Assembly: GCA_050943495.1 (NCBI GenBank)
Contig: JBMNPH010000011.1
Coordinates: 35,543-99,542 of the forward strand
Source of the DNA: Merdivicinus sp050943495
GTDB lineage: Bacteria; Bacillota; Clostridia; Oscillospirales; Ruminococcaceae
Length of the DNA stretch: 64,000 bases
Direction: 5' to 3'
Shown here: positions 25,604-33,822 of the stretch, in pieces
Layout: each line of letters opens with the position of its first letter
Numbering within the stretch: position 1 is the first letter of the stretch
The notes under the pieces: generated by a model
Databases searched by the model: none
Told to the model about the DNA's origin: nothing
The model's input: the letters and a program-made list of their open reading frames with translations, nothing else
Made by a program: the position numbers and the translations under genes

Positions 25604-25628
25604 GGAAGGTTCCCCCTTTCGTCAAATT

Positions 25629-25919
25629 TTAGTCGAGTTCAATGACCGGCTCGTCCGGATTGGGCATGTACAGGGTAATGCGAGTTCCCACTACCTGTAC
25701 GACATCGCAGCCGATGGTTTCTGCCAGCTCGTTAGCCGCTTCTTTGGCGGTATAGAGGCTGTTGTCCAGAACCCGAATCTTAATCAGTTCCCGTGCGAGA
25801 AGCGCATCCGAAACCTGCTTGACGACATTTTCGTTAATACCGCCCTTGCCGATCTGCAGGATGGTGTCCAGATTATTTGCCATGCCGCGCAGTTTTGCGC
25901 GCTGTTTGCTGTTTAACAT
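25629..25919 (-). CDS. yhbY: YhbY-family RNA-binding protein (CRM domain)
   Basis: A 96-residue CRM-domain protein associated with 50S ribosome assembly. The family opening LNSKQRAKLRGMAN, the GKGGINENVV turn that contacts RNA (a GxxG-like loop), AKEAANELAETIGCDVVQVVG and the basic surface are all present. The ATG follows AAGGAG. It sits 15 bases after rdgB and before nadD, the conserved order in this clade. Confidence 0.95.
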   Translation of the reverse strand: MLNSKQRAKLRGMANNLDTILQIGKGGINENVVKQVSDALLARELIKIRVLDNSLYTAKEAANELAETIGCDVVQVVGTRITLYMPNPDEPVIELD

Positions 25920-25934
25920 AATTTTTTCTCCTTT

Positions 25935-26513
25935 TTACCGATGAAGTCTCAAATATTCTTCCAGCATCCGGTTTGCCCGGCCCCGATGGCTGACTGCATC
26001 CTTTTCTTCGGCTGACATCTCTCCGAAGGTCTTCTCCCCGCACAAAAACAGTGGGTCATAGCCGAATCCGTCCGCCCCTTTCGGCTCAAAGCCGATAGTG
26101 CCGGGACAAATCCCCTCAAATACCCGCGCCCTGCCCTCTGCGTCGATATAGGCGATCGCACAGGTGAAATGCGCCGCACGGTTTGATACCCCTTCCAATT
26201 CCGCGAGGAGTTTGCGGTTGCGGTCGGCATCGGTTGCGCCTTCGCCTGCATACCGCGCCGAATATACGCCGGGACGCCCGTCCAGCGCGTCCACGCAGAG
26301 ACCGGAATCGTCTGCAATCACCGCAGTATGGGCAATCTCCCAGACCGCGCGCGCCTTAATCAGCGCATTTTCCGCAAAGGTATCGCCATCCTCTTCGGGA
26401 TCGACAAAAATCTCTTTTTCTTTCTGGGAAAAAACGGTGTAACCGAGCGGTTCCAGCATCCGTTTAAATTCCCGCACCTTGCCGGCGTTGCCGGTGGCAA
26501 TGATGATTTCCAT
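25935..26513 (-). CDS. rdgB: XTP/dITP diphosphatase (RdgB/HAM1)
   Basis: House-cleaning enzyme that hydrolyses dITP, ITP and XTP to monophosphates, keeping deaminated purines out of DNA and RNA. 192 residues. The family motifs are intact: ATGNAGKVREF, DTFAENALIKA, ADDSGLCVDALDGRPGVYSARYAG, GFGYDPLF and the C-terminal SHRGRA. The long upstream open frame belongs to the overlapping gene in another phase; this ATG has AAAGGGGAA. It begins two bases after the small membrane protein gene. Confidence 0.95.
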   Translation of the reverse strand: MEIIIATGNAGKVREFKRMLEPLGYTVFSQKEKEIFVDPEEDGDTFAENALIKARAVWEIAHTAVIADDSGLCVDALDGRPGVYSARYAGEGATDADRNRKLLAELEGVSNRAAHFTCAIAYIDAEGRARVFEGICPGTIGFEPKGADGFGYDPLFLCGEKTFGEMSAEEKDAVSHRGRANRMLEEYLRLHR

Positions 26514-26515
26514 GG

Positions 26516-26833
26516 TTATTCCCCTTTTTTCAAAAGTTTTCTCCGCCAGACAAAGCAGATAATCGACACTGCCGCCAGAATCAGTGGCAGGAGCATTTCT
26601 GCCCAGTAAAAAATATCTCCCCAGATATTTCCGGTGAGGACAACCGCTGTGGCCACATAAACCGAGGTAGGGCCGTCCGCGCCGCCGATGATACCGAGCG
26701 ATGAGGTGAAAGCCGGCATAACTTTCATCTCCCAAAACAGATAAATCCACGGTCCCCAGACCAGTACCGCCGATATGACGGCAAGTACAGCGGTGATGAT
26801 TCCCGCCAGTTTCCATTTTTTTGCTTGATCCAC
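26516..26833 (-). CDS. small membrane protein with decarboxylase-beta signature IGGADGPT
   Basis: A 105-residue protein with two or three hydrophobic helices (about 9-30, 55-70, 75-95). The middle carries GIIGGADGPTSVYV, which is the conserved pore/active-site motif of the beta subunit of Na+-translocating carboxylate decarboxylases (OadB/GcdB, about 380-430 residues). Here only one such motif with short flanks is present and no alpha or gamma subunit genes are nearby, so a full decarboxylase is ruled out. The start is GTG after GGAAAGG. It lies between ftsY and rdgB, 24 bases from ftsY. Whether it binds sodium or acts in the membrane alone is unknown. Confidence 0.68.
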   Translation of the reverse strand: MDQAKKWKLAGIITAVLAVISAVLVWGPWIYLFWEMKVMPAFTSSLGIIGGADGPTSVYVATAVVLTGNIWGDIFYWAEMLLPLILAAVSIICFVWRRKLLKKGE

Positions 26834-26857
26834 TCGTCTGTTCCTTTCCTGAATCCG

Positions 26858-27763
26858 TTACTCAAAGAGCGCTTCGACGAAATCCTCCGGCACAAATTCC
26901 TGCAAATCGTCGATCTTTTCCCCTACGCCGACAAATCGAACCGGCAGTCCCAGCTGATTTTTGATGGAAACTACAATACCGCCCTTGGCCGTACCGTCCA
27001 GTTTGGTGAGAACGATGCCGGTGATATGCGCCGCCTCCATAAACTGTTCCGCCTGATTGACGGCATTCTGGCCAGTGGTGGCGTCCAGCACAAGCAGCAC
27101 TTCCACGTCGCAGCCCTCTGCTTTCTGGCTCACGATGCGGAACATTTTGCCGAGTTCCGCCATCAGATTTTTCTTGTTGTGCAGGCGTCCAGCAGTATCA
27201 ATCAGCAGGATATCGGCATTCCGCGCAAATGCTGCGTCAATTGAATCGAAAACGACTGCTGCCGGATCTGCGCCTTCCTGATGCTTGACAATTTCAACGC
27301 CGCTGCGCTGGGTCCAGATTTCCAGCTGGTCAATCGCCGCCGCACGGAAGGTATCCGCCGCCGCTACCAGCACCTTTTTGCCCTGCGCCTTGTAATTGGC
27401 TGCCATCTTGCCGATGGTCGTCGTTTTGCCAGCGCCGTTGACCCCGATGACAAAGACAATCGACGGCTTGGTTTCCAGTTTAAACGGCTTTTCTTCCCGG
27501 AGCATGTCGGCGATAATTTCCTTGAGCATCGCCTTAACTTCGGAGGTGTCGTTTTTGCCGGTGCGCTTGATCTCTGCACGCAGCCGCTCACAGATATCCG
27601 CCGAGGTTGCCGCCCCCATATCCGACATGATGAGCGTCTCCTCAAGTTCCTCCAAAAATTCATCGTCCACTTTGGTGAAGGAATGGATAACTGTTTCCAC
27701 CTGCTTCATCATGGCGTCTTTGGTCTTTTTGAGTCCCTCTCTGATTTTATCAAAAAATCCCAT
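26858..27763 (-). CDS. ftsY: signal recognition particle receptor FtsY
   Basis: GTPase that receives ribosome-SRP complexes at the membrane. 301 residues, consisting of the NG domain with a short helical N-terminus and no long acidic A domain. Seen: G1 GVNGAGKTTTIGKMA, DTFRAAAIDQL, G3 DTAGRLHNKKNLM, the G4 motif in TKLDGTAKGG and the C-terminal RFVGVGEKIDDLQEF. The ATG has GGAGGA upstream. It lies 11 bases after smc, the usual smc-ftsY order in Firmicutes. Confidence 0.96.
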   Translation of the reverse strand: MGFFDKIREGLKKTKDAMMKQVETVIHSFTKVDDEFLEELEETLIMSDMGAATSADICERLRAEIKRTGKNDTSEVKAMLKEIIADMLREEKPFKLETKPSIVFVIGVNGAGKTTTIGKMAANYKAQGKKVLVAAADTFRAAAIDQLEIWTQRSGVEIVKHQEGADPAAVVFDSIDAAFARNADILLIDTAGRLHNKKNLMAELGKMFRIVSQKAEGCDVEVLLVLDATTGQNAVNQAEQFMEAAHITGIVLTKLDGTAKGGIVVSIKNQLGLPVRFVGVGEKIDDLQEFVPEDFVEALFE

Positions 27764-27774
27764 ATTCTTCCTCC

Positions 27775-30700
27775 TTATTGGGGTGATTCTTCCAGATCCG
27801 CCATCTTTGCGGAAATTTCGCTGACTTTCAGTTCCAGCAGCTTGGAAACTCCCTGTTCCTGCATGGTCACCCCGTACAGAACGTCCGCTTCCTCCATAGA
27901 ACCGCGCCGGTGCGTGATAAGGATAAACTGTGTTTTGTCGCTCATCATCCGCAGATAGCTCGCATATTTCACGACGTTGACATCATCCAGCGCCGCCTCA
28001 ATCTCATCCAGCACACAGAAGGGCGACGGCCGCACCTTCAAAATGGCAAAATAGATGGCGATGGCGATAAAGGACTGTTCGCCGCCCGACAGCGCCTCCA
28101 GATTTTTGATGATTTTTCCGGGTGGCTGCACAATGATATCCACGCCGGATGTCAAAACATCCTCGGGGTCGGTCAGCCGCAGTTCCGCCTTTCCGCCGCC
28201 GAACAGTTCAGTAAAAATCTTGCCAAAATGCCCGTTGATCTGGGAAAAACTCTCGGTAAACATCCGTTCCATATCGCTGGTAAGGTCCCGAATGAGGCGT
28301 TCCAGTTCCGCTTTCGAGCCGGCCGCGTCATCGACCTGCGCTTTCAGGAAGGTATATCGTTCCGAAACCTCCTGATACTCCTCGATTGCCCCAAGGTTTA
28401 CATTCCCGAGGTTCCGGATCCGATTTTTGAGGGCAGCGAGCTGCTGTCCGGCCTGCGCCGGATCATCCAGCGGTACTGCCATCTGCTGCGCCTCTGAACG
28501 GGTCATTTCATACTCGTCCATCAGTCGGCGGATAATCTGGTCGTAATCCTTCTGCACCGAAAGCTTCTGTTCCTCCAACCGCGCCAATTCCCCAGCGGTT
28601 TTCTCCTTACGGGCGGAAATTTCCCGCTCTTCCTGCCGCAGGCGGGTGGTTTCCCCCTCAATCTGCTGGCGCAGAGCGATCATTTCCCCGCTTTTCTGCT
28701 CATATTCGGCGTCCTGACGAATGGCATGATCCCGTTCCTCCTGCATGGACTGGATGGACTCCGCCATCGTCCGGCAGGATGCCTGCATCCGGGCAAGGTC
28801 ACCCTGAATCCGGGATTTCTGCGATTCTCCGCTCTCCTGTACCGCCCGCAGTTCGATCATTTTCCGCGCAAGATTTTCGGCGTCCTTCTGGCTGGCGATT
28901 TCCTCCCGATTTAGGGCGGAAATTTCGTCCAAAAGGCTGCTGCGCTGGTCGGACAGACTGTCCTGGCTGCCCTGATAAGCAGCCAGTTCCTCGCGGATTT
29001 TCTCCGCTTCCTGTTCCAGCCGCGCCAATTCATTCCGCGCAGTCTCTATTTCTGCACGGCTCTGTTCTATTTTACGGGCGCCTTCTGCCTTCTGCCGGTT
29101 CAATTCCTCCTGCCGTACGGCAAGCTGTTCCCGACTTTGCTCATATCGCTTGCGATCTCCCTCAAAGCGAATAGCATCCTCCCGCGCCGCAGTCTGTTCC
29201 GCGCGAATGCCGTTAATCTGCGCCTTCAGGGAGGCAATTTCCTGCCCCAATGCCTCGGCACGCTGATCGATCTCCGCTTTCTGAGCGGAAAGTTTCTCCG
29301 CTTCGGCGCGAAGGGCGTATGTCTCATTCTTCCGACTCAGGATTCCCTGATTTTTGGCCGCGGAACCGCCGGTAAAACTTCCCCCGACGTTGACCTGCTG
29401 GCCGTCCAGCGTGACAATCCGGAATTTATATCCATGCCGTTTCGCGATCGCGGCGGCGGCATCGAGATCCTCCGCCACTGCAATCCGTCCCAGCAAAAAC
29501 CGCACAATTCCCGCATACCGGGCATCATATTCCACCAGTTCCGATGCGACGGCAACAAAACCGGGGTCCGCATCCAGTCCGGGTTCCTGCAAAGTACTGC
29601 CGCCCCGGATTTCCTGCACCGGAAGGAAGGTGGCCCGTCCCGCACGCTGCTCAGAAAGGTGCCGGATGCCGGATTTGGCGGCGGCTGCATCCTCCACAAC
29701 AATATTCTGCAAGGCGCCGCCCAATGCCGTTTCCAATGCGGTCGCATAGGCGGGTTTTACCGTCAGAAGTTGTGCGACTGTCCCGAGCACGCCGCGCAGT
29801 ACTCCATTTTTGGCGGCCTTCATGACCGCCTTGACACTGTACTGGAAGCCTTCCATATTCTGCTCGAGATCCTGCAGCAACTTTGCTTTCTGTAATTTTT
29901 CCTTAATGGCGAGGTCCATCTGCTGCTGGGTCTGCCGCAGTTCCTCCAACTTCCGGGAACGCGCAGACAGTTTCATCTCATATCCCTTGGCGGAATTTTC
30001 CAGCGCATCCTGCCGCCCTGCGATCTCTTCCAGCAGTCCGGCAATCCCCTCCATCGTTTCCGCCTCGCTCTCAAGCCGAGTTGTCAGGGAGAGGATTTCC
30101 TGCTCCATTGCGGCCAGCCGATGTTCCTGTTCCGCCGCCGCATTCTCCTGCGTCAGCACGATCATATTATTGCGGGAAATATCCAGTGCAATCTGGTTTG
30201 CCTTCCGGTTGGCTTCCTCCATCTGGGCGGTATAACCGCTCTGTTCCTGCGAAAGGCCCGCCAATCGGTTCTGGCTCTCCTCAATCCGCCGCTGCAGATC
30301 CTGCCGGCTCTGTTCCGCCGACTGTTTCTGTTCTTCCAGCGCCGCAATCTCCTGATTCCGCCGGTCCCGGTCGGTTTCCAACAGACGGAGTTCCTCCTCC
30401 AGCCGCCGGATATTCTCCTGCTGATGGGCAATGTCGTTGTTCCGCACTGCCTCATCCTGCTTCAGCTGGGCAATCCGCGCCTGCAAATTCTGACGCAGCG
30501 TCTGAAATTCCTCCCGCCGGGTCAGGCAGTTCTGCATGCGCGCATAAGCCTCTTGAATTTTCTCCTCGGTCTGCCGGATTTCCCGCGCAAGCTGTTCGTC
30601 GTCCCCTTTAGCAATCAGATACTTGTTCTGCTGTTCCCGAAGGGCCTGCTGATGCTTTTCGAGCGAAATCATCCAAAGCGAGACTTCCAGTGTCTTTTTC

Positions 30701-31362
30701 TCGGCCGAAAGCTTTAAAAACTGCTGGGCCTTCTCCGACTGCACCCGCAGCGGTTCCACCCGCCCTTCCAGTTCCGAAAGGATGTCGTAAAGCCGCACCA
30801 GATTTTCCTCTGCCGCAGCCAATTTGCGTTCCGCCTCGGCCTTCCGGTAACGATATTTGGAAATTCCGGCGGCTTCCTCAAAAATCTCCCGCCGCTGGGA
30901 AGAACGTGCGCTGACAATTTCGGCAATTTTTCCCTGTCCGATCATCGAATAGCCGTCCCGTCCCAGACCGGTATCCATAAAGAGTTCGTTGATGTCCTTC
31001 AGGCGCACATCCGCGCCGTTAATCTGATATTCGCTCTCCCCCGAACGATAATACCGCCGGGTGATGGTCACTTCATCGGCGTCCACCGAAAGAAAGCGGT
31101 CCACATTGTCAAAGGTCAACGATACCGCCGCAAATCCCTGCGGTTTCCGGCTGGCTGTCCCCAAAAAGATGACGTCCTCCATTTTTTCGCCGCGCAGCGT
31201 CTTGCTCGACTGCTCGCCCAGCACCCACCGCATGGCGTCGCTCAGATTGCTTTTGCCGCTTCCATTCGGCCCCACTACCGCGGTCAGTCCCTTGTTGAAC
31301 CGTACGACAGTCTTATCCGGAAAGGATTTGAACCCCTGCATTTCCAGTGATTTTAAAAACAT
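27775..31362 (-). CDS. smc: chromosome segregation protein SMC
   Basis: Condensin ATPase, 1195 residues, normal length. The N-terminal head has FKSFPDKTVV and Walker A VVGPNGSGKSNLSDA (about 31-45). Long heptad-rich coiled coils span about 165-510 and 670-1020. The hinge lies between, with GVLGTVAQLLTVKPAYATALE at its start. The C-terminal head has the signature LSGGEQSFIAIAI and Walker B CVLDEIEAALDD. It works with ScpA/ScpB, whose genes are not in the window. It sits between an Elp3-like radical SAM gene and ftsY. Confidence 0.97.
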   Translation of the reverse strand: MFLKSLEMQGFKSFPDKTVVRFNKGLTAVVGPNGSGKSNLSDAMRWVLGEQSSKTLRGEKMEDVIFLGTASRKPQGFAAVSLTFDNVDRFLSVDADEVTITRRYYRSGESEYQINGADVRLKDINELFMDTGLGRDGYSMIGQGKIAEIVSARSSQRREIFEEAAGISKYRYRKAEAERKLAAAEENLVRLYDILSELEGRVEPLRVQSEKAQQFLKLSAEKKTLEVSLWMISLEKHQQALREQQNKYLIAKGDDEQLAREIRQTEEKIQEAYARMQNCLTRREEFQTLRQNLQARIAQLKQDEAVRNNDIAHQQENIRRLEEELRLLETDRDRRNQEIAALEEQKQSAEQSRQDLQRRIEESQNRLAGLSQEQSGYTAQMEEANRKANQIALDISRNNMIVLTQENAAAEQEHRLAAMEQEILSLTTRLESEAETMEGIAGLLEEIAGRQDALENSAKGYEMKLSARSRKLEELRQTQQQMDLAIKEKLQKAKLLQDLEQNMEGFQYSVKAVMKAAKNGVLRGVLGTVAQLLTVKPAYATALETALGGALQNIVVEDAAAAKSGIRHLSEQRAGRATFLPVQEIRGGSTLQEPGLDADPGFVAVASELVEYDARYAGIVRFLLGRIAVAEDLDAAAAIAKRHGYKFRIVTLDGQQVNVGGSFTGGSAAKNQGILSRKNETYALRAEAEKLSAQKAEIDQRAEALGQEIASLKAQINGIRAEQTAAREDAIRFEGDRKRYEQSREQLAVRQEELNRQKAEGARKIEQSRAEIETARNELARLEQEAEKIREELAAYQGSQDSLSDQRSSLLDEISALNREEIASQKDAENLARKMIELRAVQESGESQKSRIQGDLARMQASCRTMAESIQSMQEERDHAIRQDAEYEQKSGEMIALRQQIEGETTRLRQEEREISARKEKTAGELARLEEQKLSVQKDYDQIIRRLMDEYEMTRSEAQQMAVPLDDPAQAGQQLAALKNRIRNLGNVNLGAIEEYQEVSERYTFLKAQVDDAAGSKAELERLIRDLTSDMERMFTESFSQINGHFGKIFTELFGGGKAELRLTDPEDVLTSGVDIIVQPPGKIIKNLEALSGGEQSFIAIAIYFAILKVRPSPFCVLDEIEAALDDVNVVKYASYLRMMSDKTQFILITHRRGSMEEADVLYGVTMQEQGVSKLLELKVSEISAKMADLEESPQ

Positions 31363-31416
31363 ATCCCGATCCTTTCTGAAAAGATTCTGTATTTCATTTT
31401 GTATATTCTATCGAAA

Positions 31417-32415
31417 TTACACATTTTGTATTTTCAGTTCCCGCATACCGCATGCCGGATCCTGCACAATTCGGATTGAATATCCAAGTTCCTGCGCCCG
31501 GAAAAGATTGCGTTTCTTCTGTCCGGCCGCCTTTGAAACCGCGCGCGGATTCACCCGCATGATATAGTTCCCCTTGGGAAGATCCCGCAGCTGTTTCTCC
31601 ATTTCCTGCCGAAAAAGTTCTGCCTCGCATAATTCCCGCATTGCCGGATGATAAGCCCCGCCCAGCATCTCCTGCTCAATTCCGGGGGAGGCATGCAGAC
31701 CCATTCGGATGACCGCAATACCAGCCTCTTCCATTCTCCGCAGCATGGGCGCCGCAAATTGAACCGTCTCCGCGAGATTCGGCGGACGATATTCCCCCGC
31801 CTTAAATTTTTCCGCAAGCAGTGTTCCATCCAACACCACCGTTGGATAAATCCGCAGTGTATCCGGATGCATTTCCAATACTGCTGCCTCGGTTCGGGCG
31901 CGGCTTTCCGCATCTTCCCCGAATAGACCGGTCATAATCTGCAATCCAAGAGAAATGGGATATTCCCGGATCAAGCGGACAGCTTTCCGCACATCTTCCG
32001 CCGTATGTCCCCGCTGATTCAGGGCCAGAACGCGGTCATCCATACTCTGCGCCCCCAGTTCGATGGCTGAAACACCATACTGTATCAACTGATCGAGAAT
32101 TTCCCGGCTGATTCCATCCGGACGGGTGGAAAGGCGGATTCCCCGGCACTGCCCGTTCCGGATATAAGGGGCCGCCGCCTCCAGATAAGCAATCATCTGT
32201 TCCCGCGGAATACAGGTAAAGCTGCCGCCGAAAAAGGCAATCTCGGTTGTTTCGGGATTCAAGGCGCGGCCAAACGCTTCTTCAAGCTGATTTTTCACCT
32301 CATCCGGCGAAATCGGAGACGATTCCCCGGAAATGGTGCGCTGGCTGCAAAAAGAACAGCAATGCGGGCAGCCAAGATGCGGAATAAAAAACGCAATATT
32401 CGCATGCGACGGCAT
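31417..32415 (-). CDS. Elp3-like radical SAM protein without acetyltransferase domain
   Basis: A 332-residue radical SAM enzyme. The cluster motif CPHCCSFC (Cys16, 20, 23) directly follows the first strand. GSFTCIPREQMIAYLEAA and RLSTRPDGISREILDQL match the Elp3-like subfamily (COG1243), in which the radical SAM part is normally joined to a GNAT acetyltransferase domain. That domain is missing here and the C-terminal 80 residues are short. The substrate is unknown. The ribosome site AAGGAGAT lies in the end of rnc, and the gap to rnc is three bases, so the pair is co-translated. The gene order rnc - this - smc is common in Clostridia. Confidence 0.85.
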   Translation of the reverse strand: MPSHANIAFFIPHLGCPHCCSFCSQRTISGESSPISPDEVKNQLEEAFGRALNPETTEIAFFGGSFTCIPREQMIAYLEAAAPYIRNGQCRGIRLSTRPDGISREILDQLIQYGVSAIELGAQSMDDRVLALNQRGHTAEDVRKAVRLIREYPISLGLQIMTGLFGEDAESRARTEAAVLEMHPDTLRIYPTVVLDGTLLAEKFKAGEYRPPNLAETVQFAAPMLRRMEEAGIAVIRMGLHASPGIEQEMLGGAYHPAMRELCEAELFRQEMEKQLRDLPKGNYIMRVNPRAVSKAAGQKKRNLFRAQELGYSIRIVQDPACGMRELKIQNV

Positions 32416-32418
32416 TCG

Positions 32419-33120
32419 TCAGATCTCCTTATAACCCATCAGAGCAAGGGCTTCCCTTGCCGCATTCTGTTCCGCCTGTTTCTTGGAACTGCCGGTTCCC
32501 TTTCCGATGACATTGGAGTTGAGCAGGACTTCGGCAGTAAATACCTTAGCATGGTCAGGCCCCTGTTCATCGACCAGCAGATATTCGATCCGTTCCTCTC
32601 GGTTCTGCTGGATAATTTCCTGCAATGCGGTCTTATAGTCCGCCAGTTTATTGGGATGTTTGATGTCCAAGTCCGCCGGGATGAATCCCAGCACAAATTT
32701 CTGGGCTGCCTCATAGCCGCCGTCCAGATAGATAGCAGCCAGCAGCGCCTCGAACGCATCAGCCAGAATGGAAGGACGTTCCCGCCCGCCGGTCAGTTCC
32801 TCTCCCTTGCCGAGCAGGAGGTATTCCCCCAATCCGAACTGTGCCGCAAATCCGTCCAGTGCCTTCTCACAGACGAGGCTTGCCCGCAGCTTGGTGAGCT
32901 CGCCTTCCGGCAAATCCTTATAGGTCAGGAACAGATACCGCGCCACAATCACCGACAGCACCGAATCCCCGAGAAATTCCAGCCGTTCATTATTTTTTCC
33001 ATGCTTCTTCCCCTCGTTGGCAAAGGAAGAGTGGGTCAGCGCCTGAATGAGCAAATGGTCATTCCGAAAGGTATAATGGATTTTTTGCTGTAATTCCTGC
33101 AATTTTTCTTCTGAAATCAT
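32419..33120 (-). CDS. rnc: ribonuclease III
   Basis: Double-strand-specific endoribonuclease for rRNA and mRNA processing, 233 residues. Catalytic signature NNERLEFLGDSVL at about 41-53, with the second acidic set in LADAFEALLAAIYLDGG (about 115-131). The C-terminal dsRNA-binding domain is at about 160-230 with GTGSSKKQAEQNAAREAL. The ATG follows AGAAAGGAAA. A hairpin lies 30 bases upstream. It is followed after three bases by the Elp3-like gene. Confidence 0.96.
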   Translation of the reverse strand: MISEEKLQELQQKIHYTFRNDHLLIQALTHSSFANEGKKHGKNNERLEFLGDSVLSVIVARYLFLTYKDLPEGELTKLRASLVCEKALDGFAAQFGLGEYLLLGKGEELTGGRERPSILADAFEALLAAIYLDGGYEAAQKFVLGFIPADLDIKHPNKLADYKTALQEIIQQNREERIEYLLVDEQGPDHAKVFTAEVLLNSNVIGKGTGSSKKQAEQNAAREALALMGYKEI

Positions 33121-33149
33121 AACATTTCCTTTCTACGCCGCTTCTCATG

Positions 33150-33172
33150 CCCCGGGAAACGCCGTTTCCGGG
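33150..33172 (-). promoter_or_regulatory. hairpin upstream of rnc
   Basis: CCCGGGAAAC / GTTTCCGGG forms a strong stem (one bulge) with a 3-base loop, with no T-run after it, in the 72-base gap before rnc. It could be a processing or attenuation site; too short for a standard RNase III target on its own. Confidence 0.4.
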
Positions 33173-33192
33173 ATCATCAAAAGCTGCAGTTT

Positions 33193-33822
33193 TCAAATTT
33201 TTTCGTTCAACATTTTTTGGATGGCCTCCACTGCCCGCAGGTAGATTGCCTTTCGTCTCTGCGCAGATGCGCCGTCATGTTCCCGATCCGCATTGACATA
33301 CCGTCCGGTATCCCCTTCCAACGAGATGCAGGAAAGGGGTTTTCCCTTCAGCGGTTCGCCGCTGCGTTCTTCGACCAGCCAGAATTTCCAGCTGTTCGGC
33401 TGATTCTCCGCATCATCGCCTGAGATCATCCGCCCGTCCGGCATCGCCGCCGCAAATCCGGTGACCCACTGCCCCTGTACGCGGCCGCCCAGCGATCGAG
33501 CAATTTCCTGATAGTGGGCGATCATTTCTTCGTCCTCCATCCGCTTCTCCCCGATCCGGCGGACGTGTGTCCCCGGCTGACGGGGATCATCGGCGGGGAT
33601 CCCGAGCAGCAGCATTCCCGAATCAAATGCCACGCAGGGCAGACCTGATGCTTTACTATAAGCAGCCGCCTTCAGGCGGGCATTTTCCAGCGGCGAAGAA
33701 CCGGTCTCAGAGACCTCGAGCGTATAATCCATCCCGGAAACCGGTTCCAATCCAGCCTGCCGCAGATAAAAAAACATCTCGGATAATTTCCCAGGATTCC
33801 CAGAACCGATCAGGACCTTCAT
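33193..33822 (-). CDS. divergent HAM1/RdgB-like nucleotide pyrophosphatase
   Basis: A 209-residue second member of the HAM1 family. The start SGNPGKLSEM, ETGSSPLENARLKA and AFDSGMLL match the phosphate and metal sites of RdgB. The later motifs differ: the FGYDPLF segment is not found, and the C-terminal SHRGRA is replaced by GASAQRRKA. So it may act on a different nucleotide or sugar-nucleotide, or have lost activity. Its ATG overlaps the plsX stop by four bases, which ties it to lipid-synthesis expression. True RdgB is encoded at 25935-26513. Confidence 0.75.
   Translation of the reverse strand: MKVLIGSGNPGKLSEMFFYLRQAGLEPVSGMDYTLEVSETGSSPLENARLKAAAYSKASGLPCVAFDSGMLLLGIPADDPRQPGTHVRRIGEKRMEDEEMIAHYQEIARSLGGRVQGQWVTGFAAAMPDGRMISGDDAENQPNSWKFWLVEERSGEPLKGKPLSCISLEGDTGRYVNADREHDGASAQRRKAIYLRAVEAIQKMLNEKI

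Noticed and set aside
26514..26816. Upstream extension of rdgB
   Set aside because: It overlaps the 105-residue membrane protein gene in another phase; the ATG at 26513 has its own ribosome site and family length.
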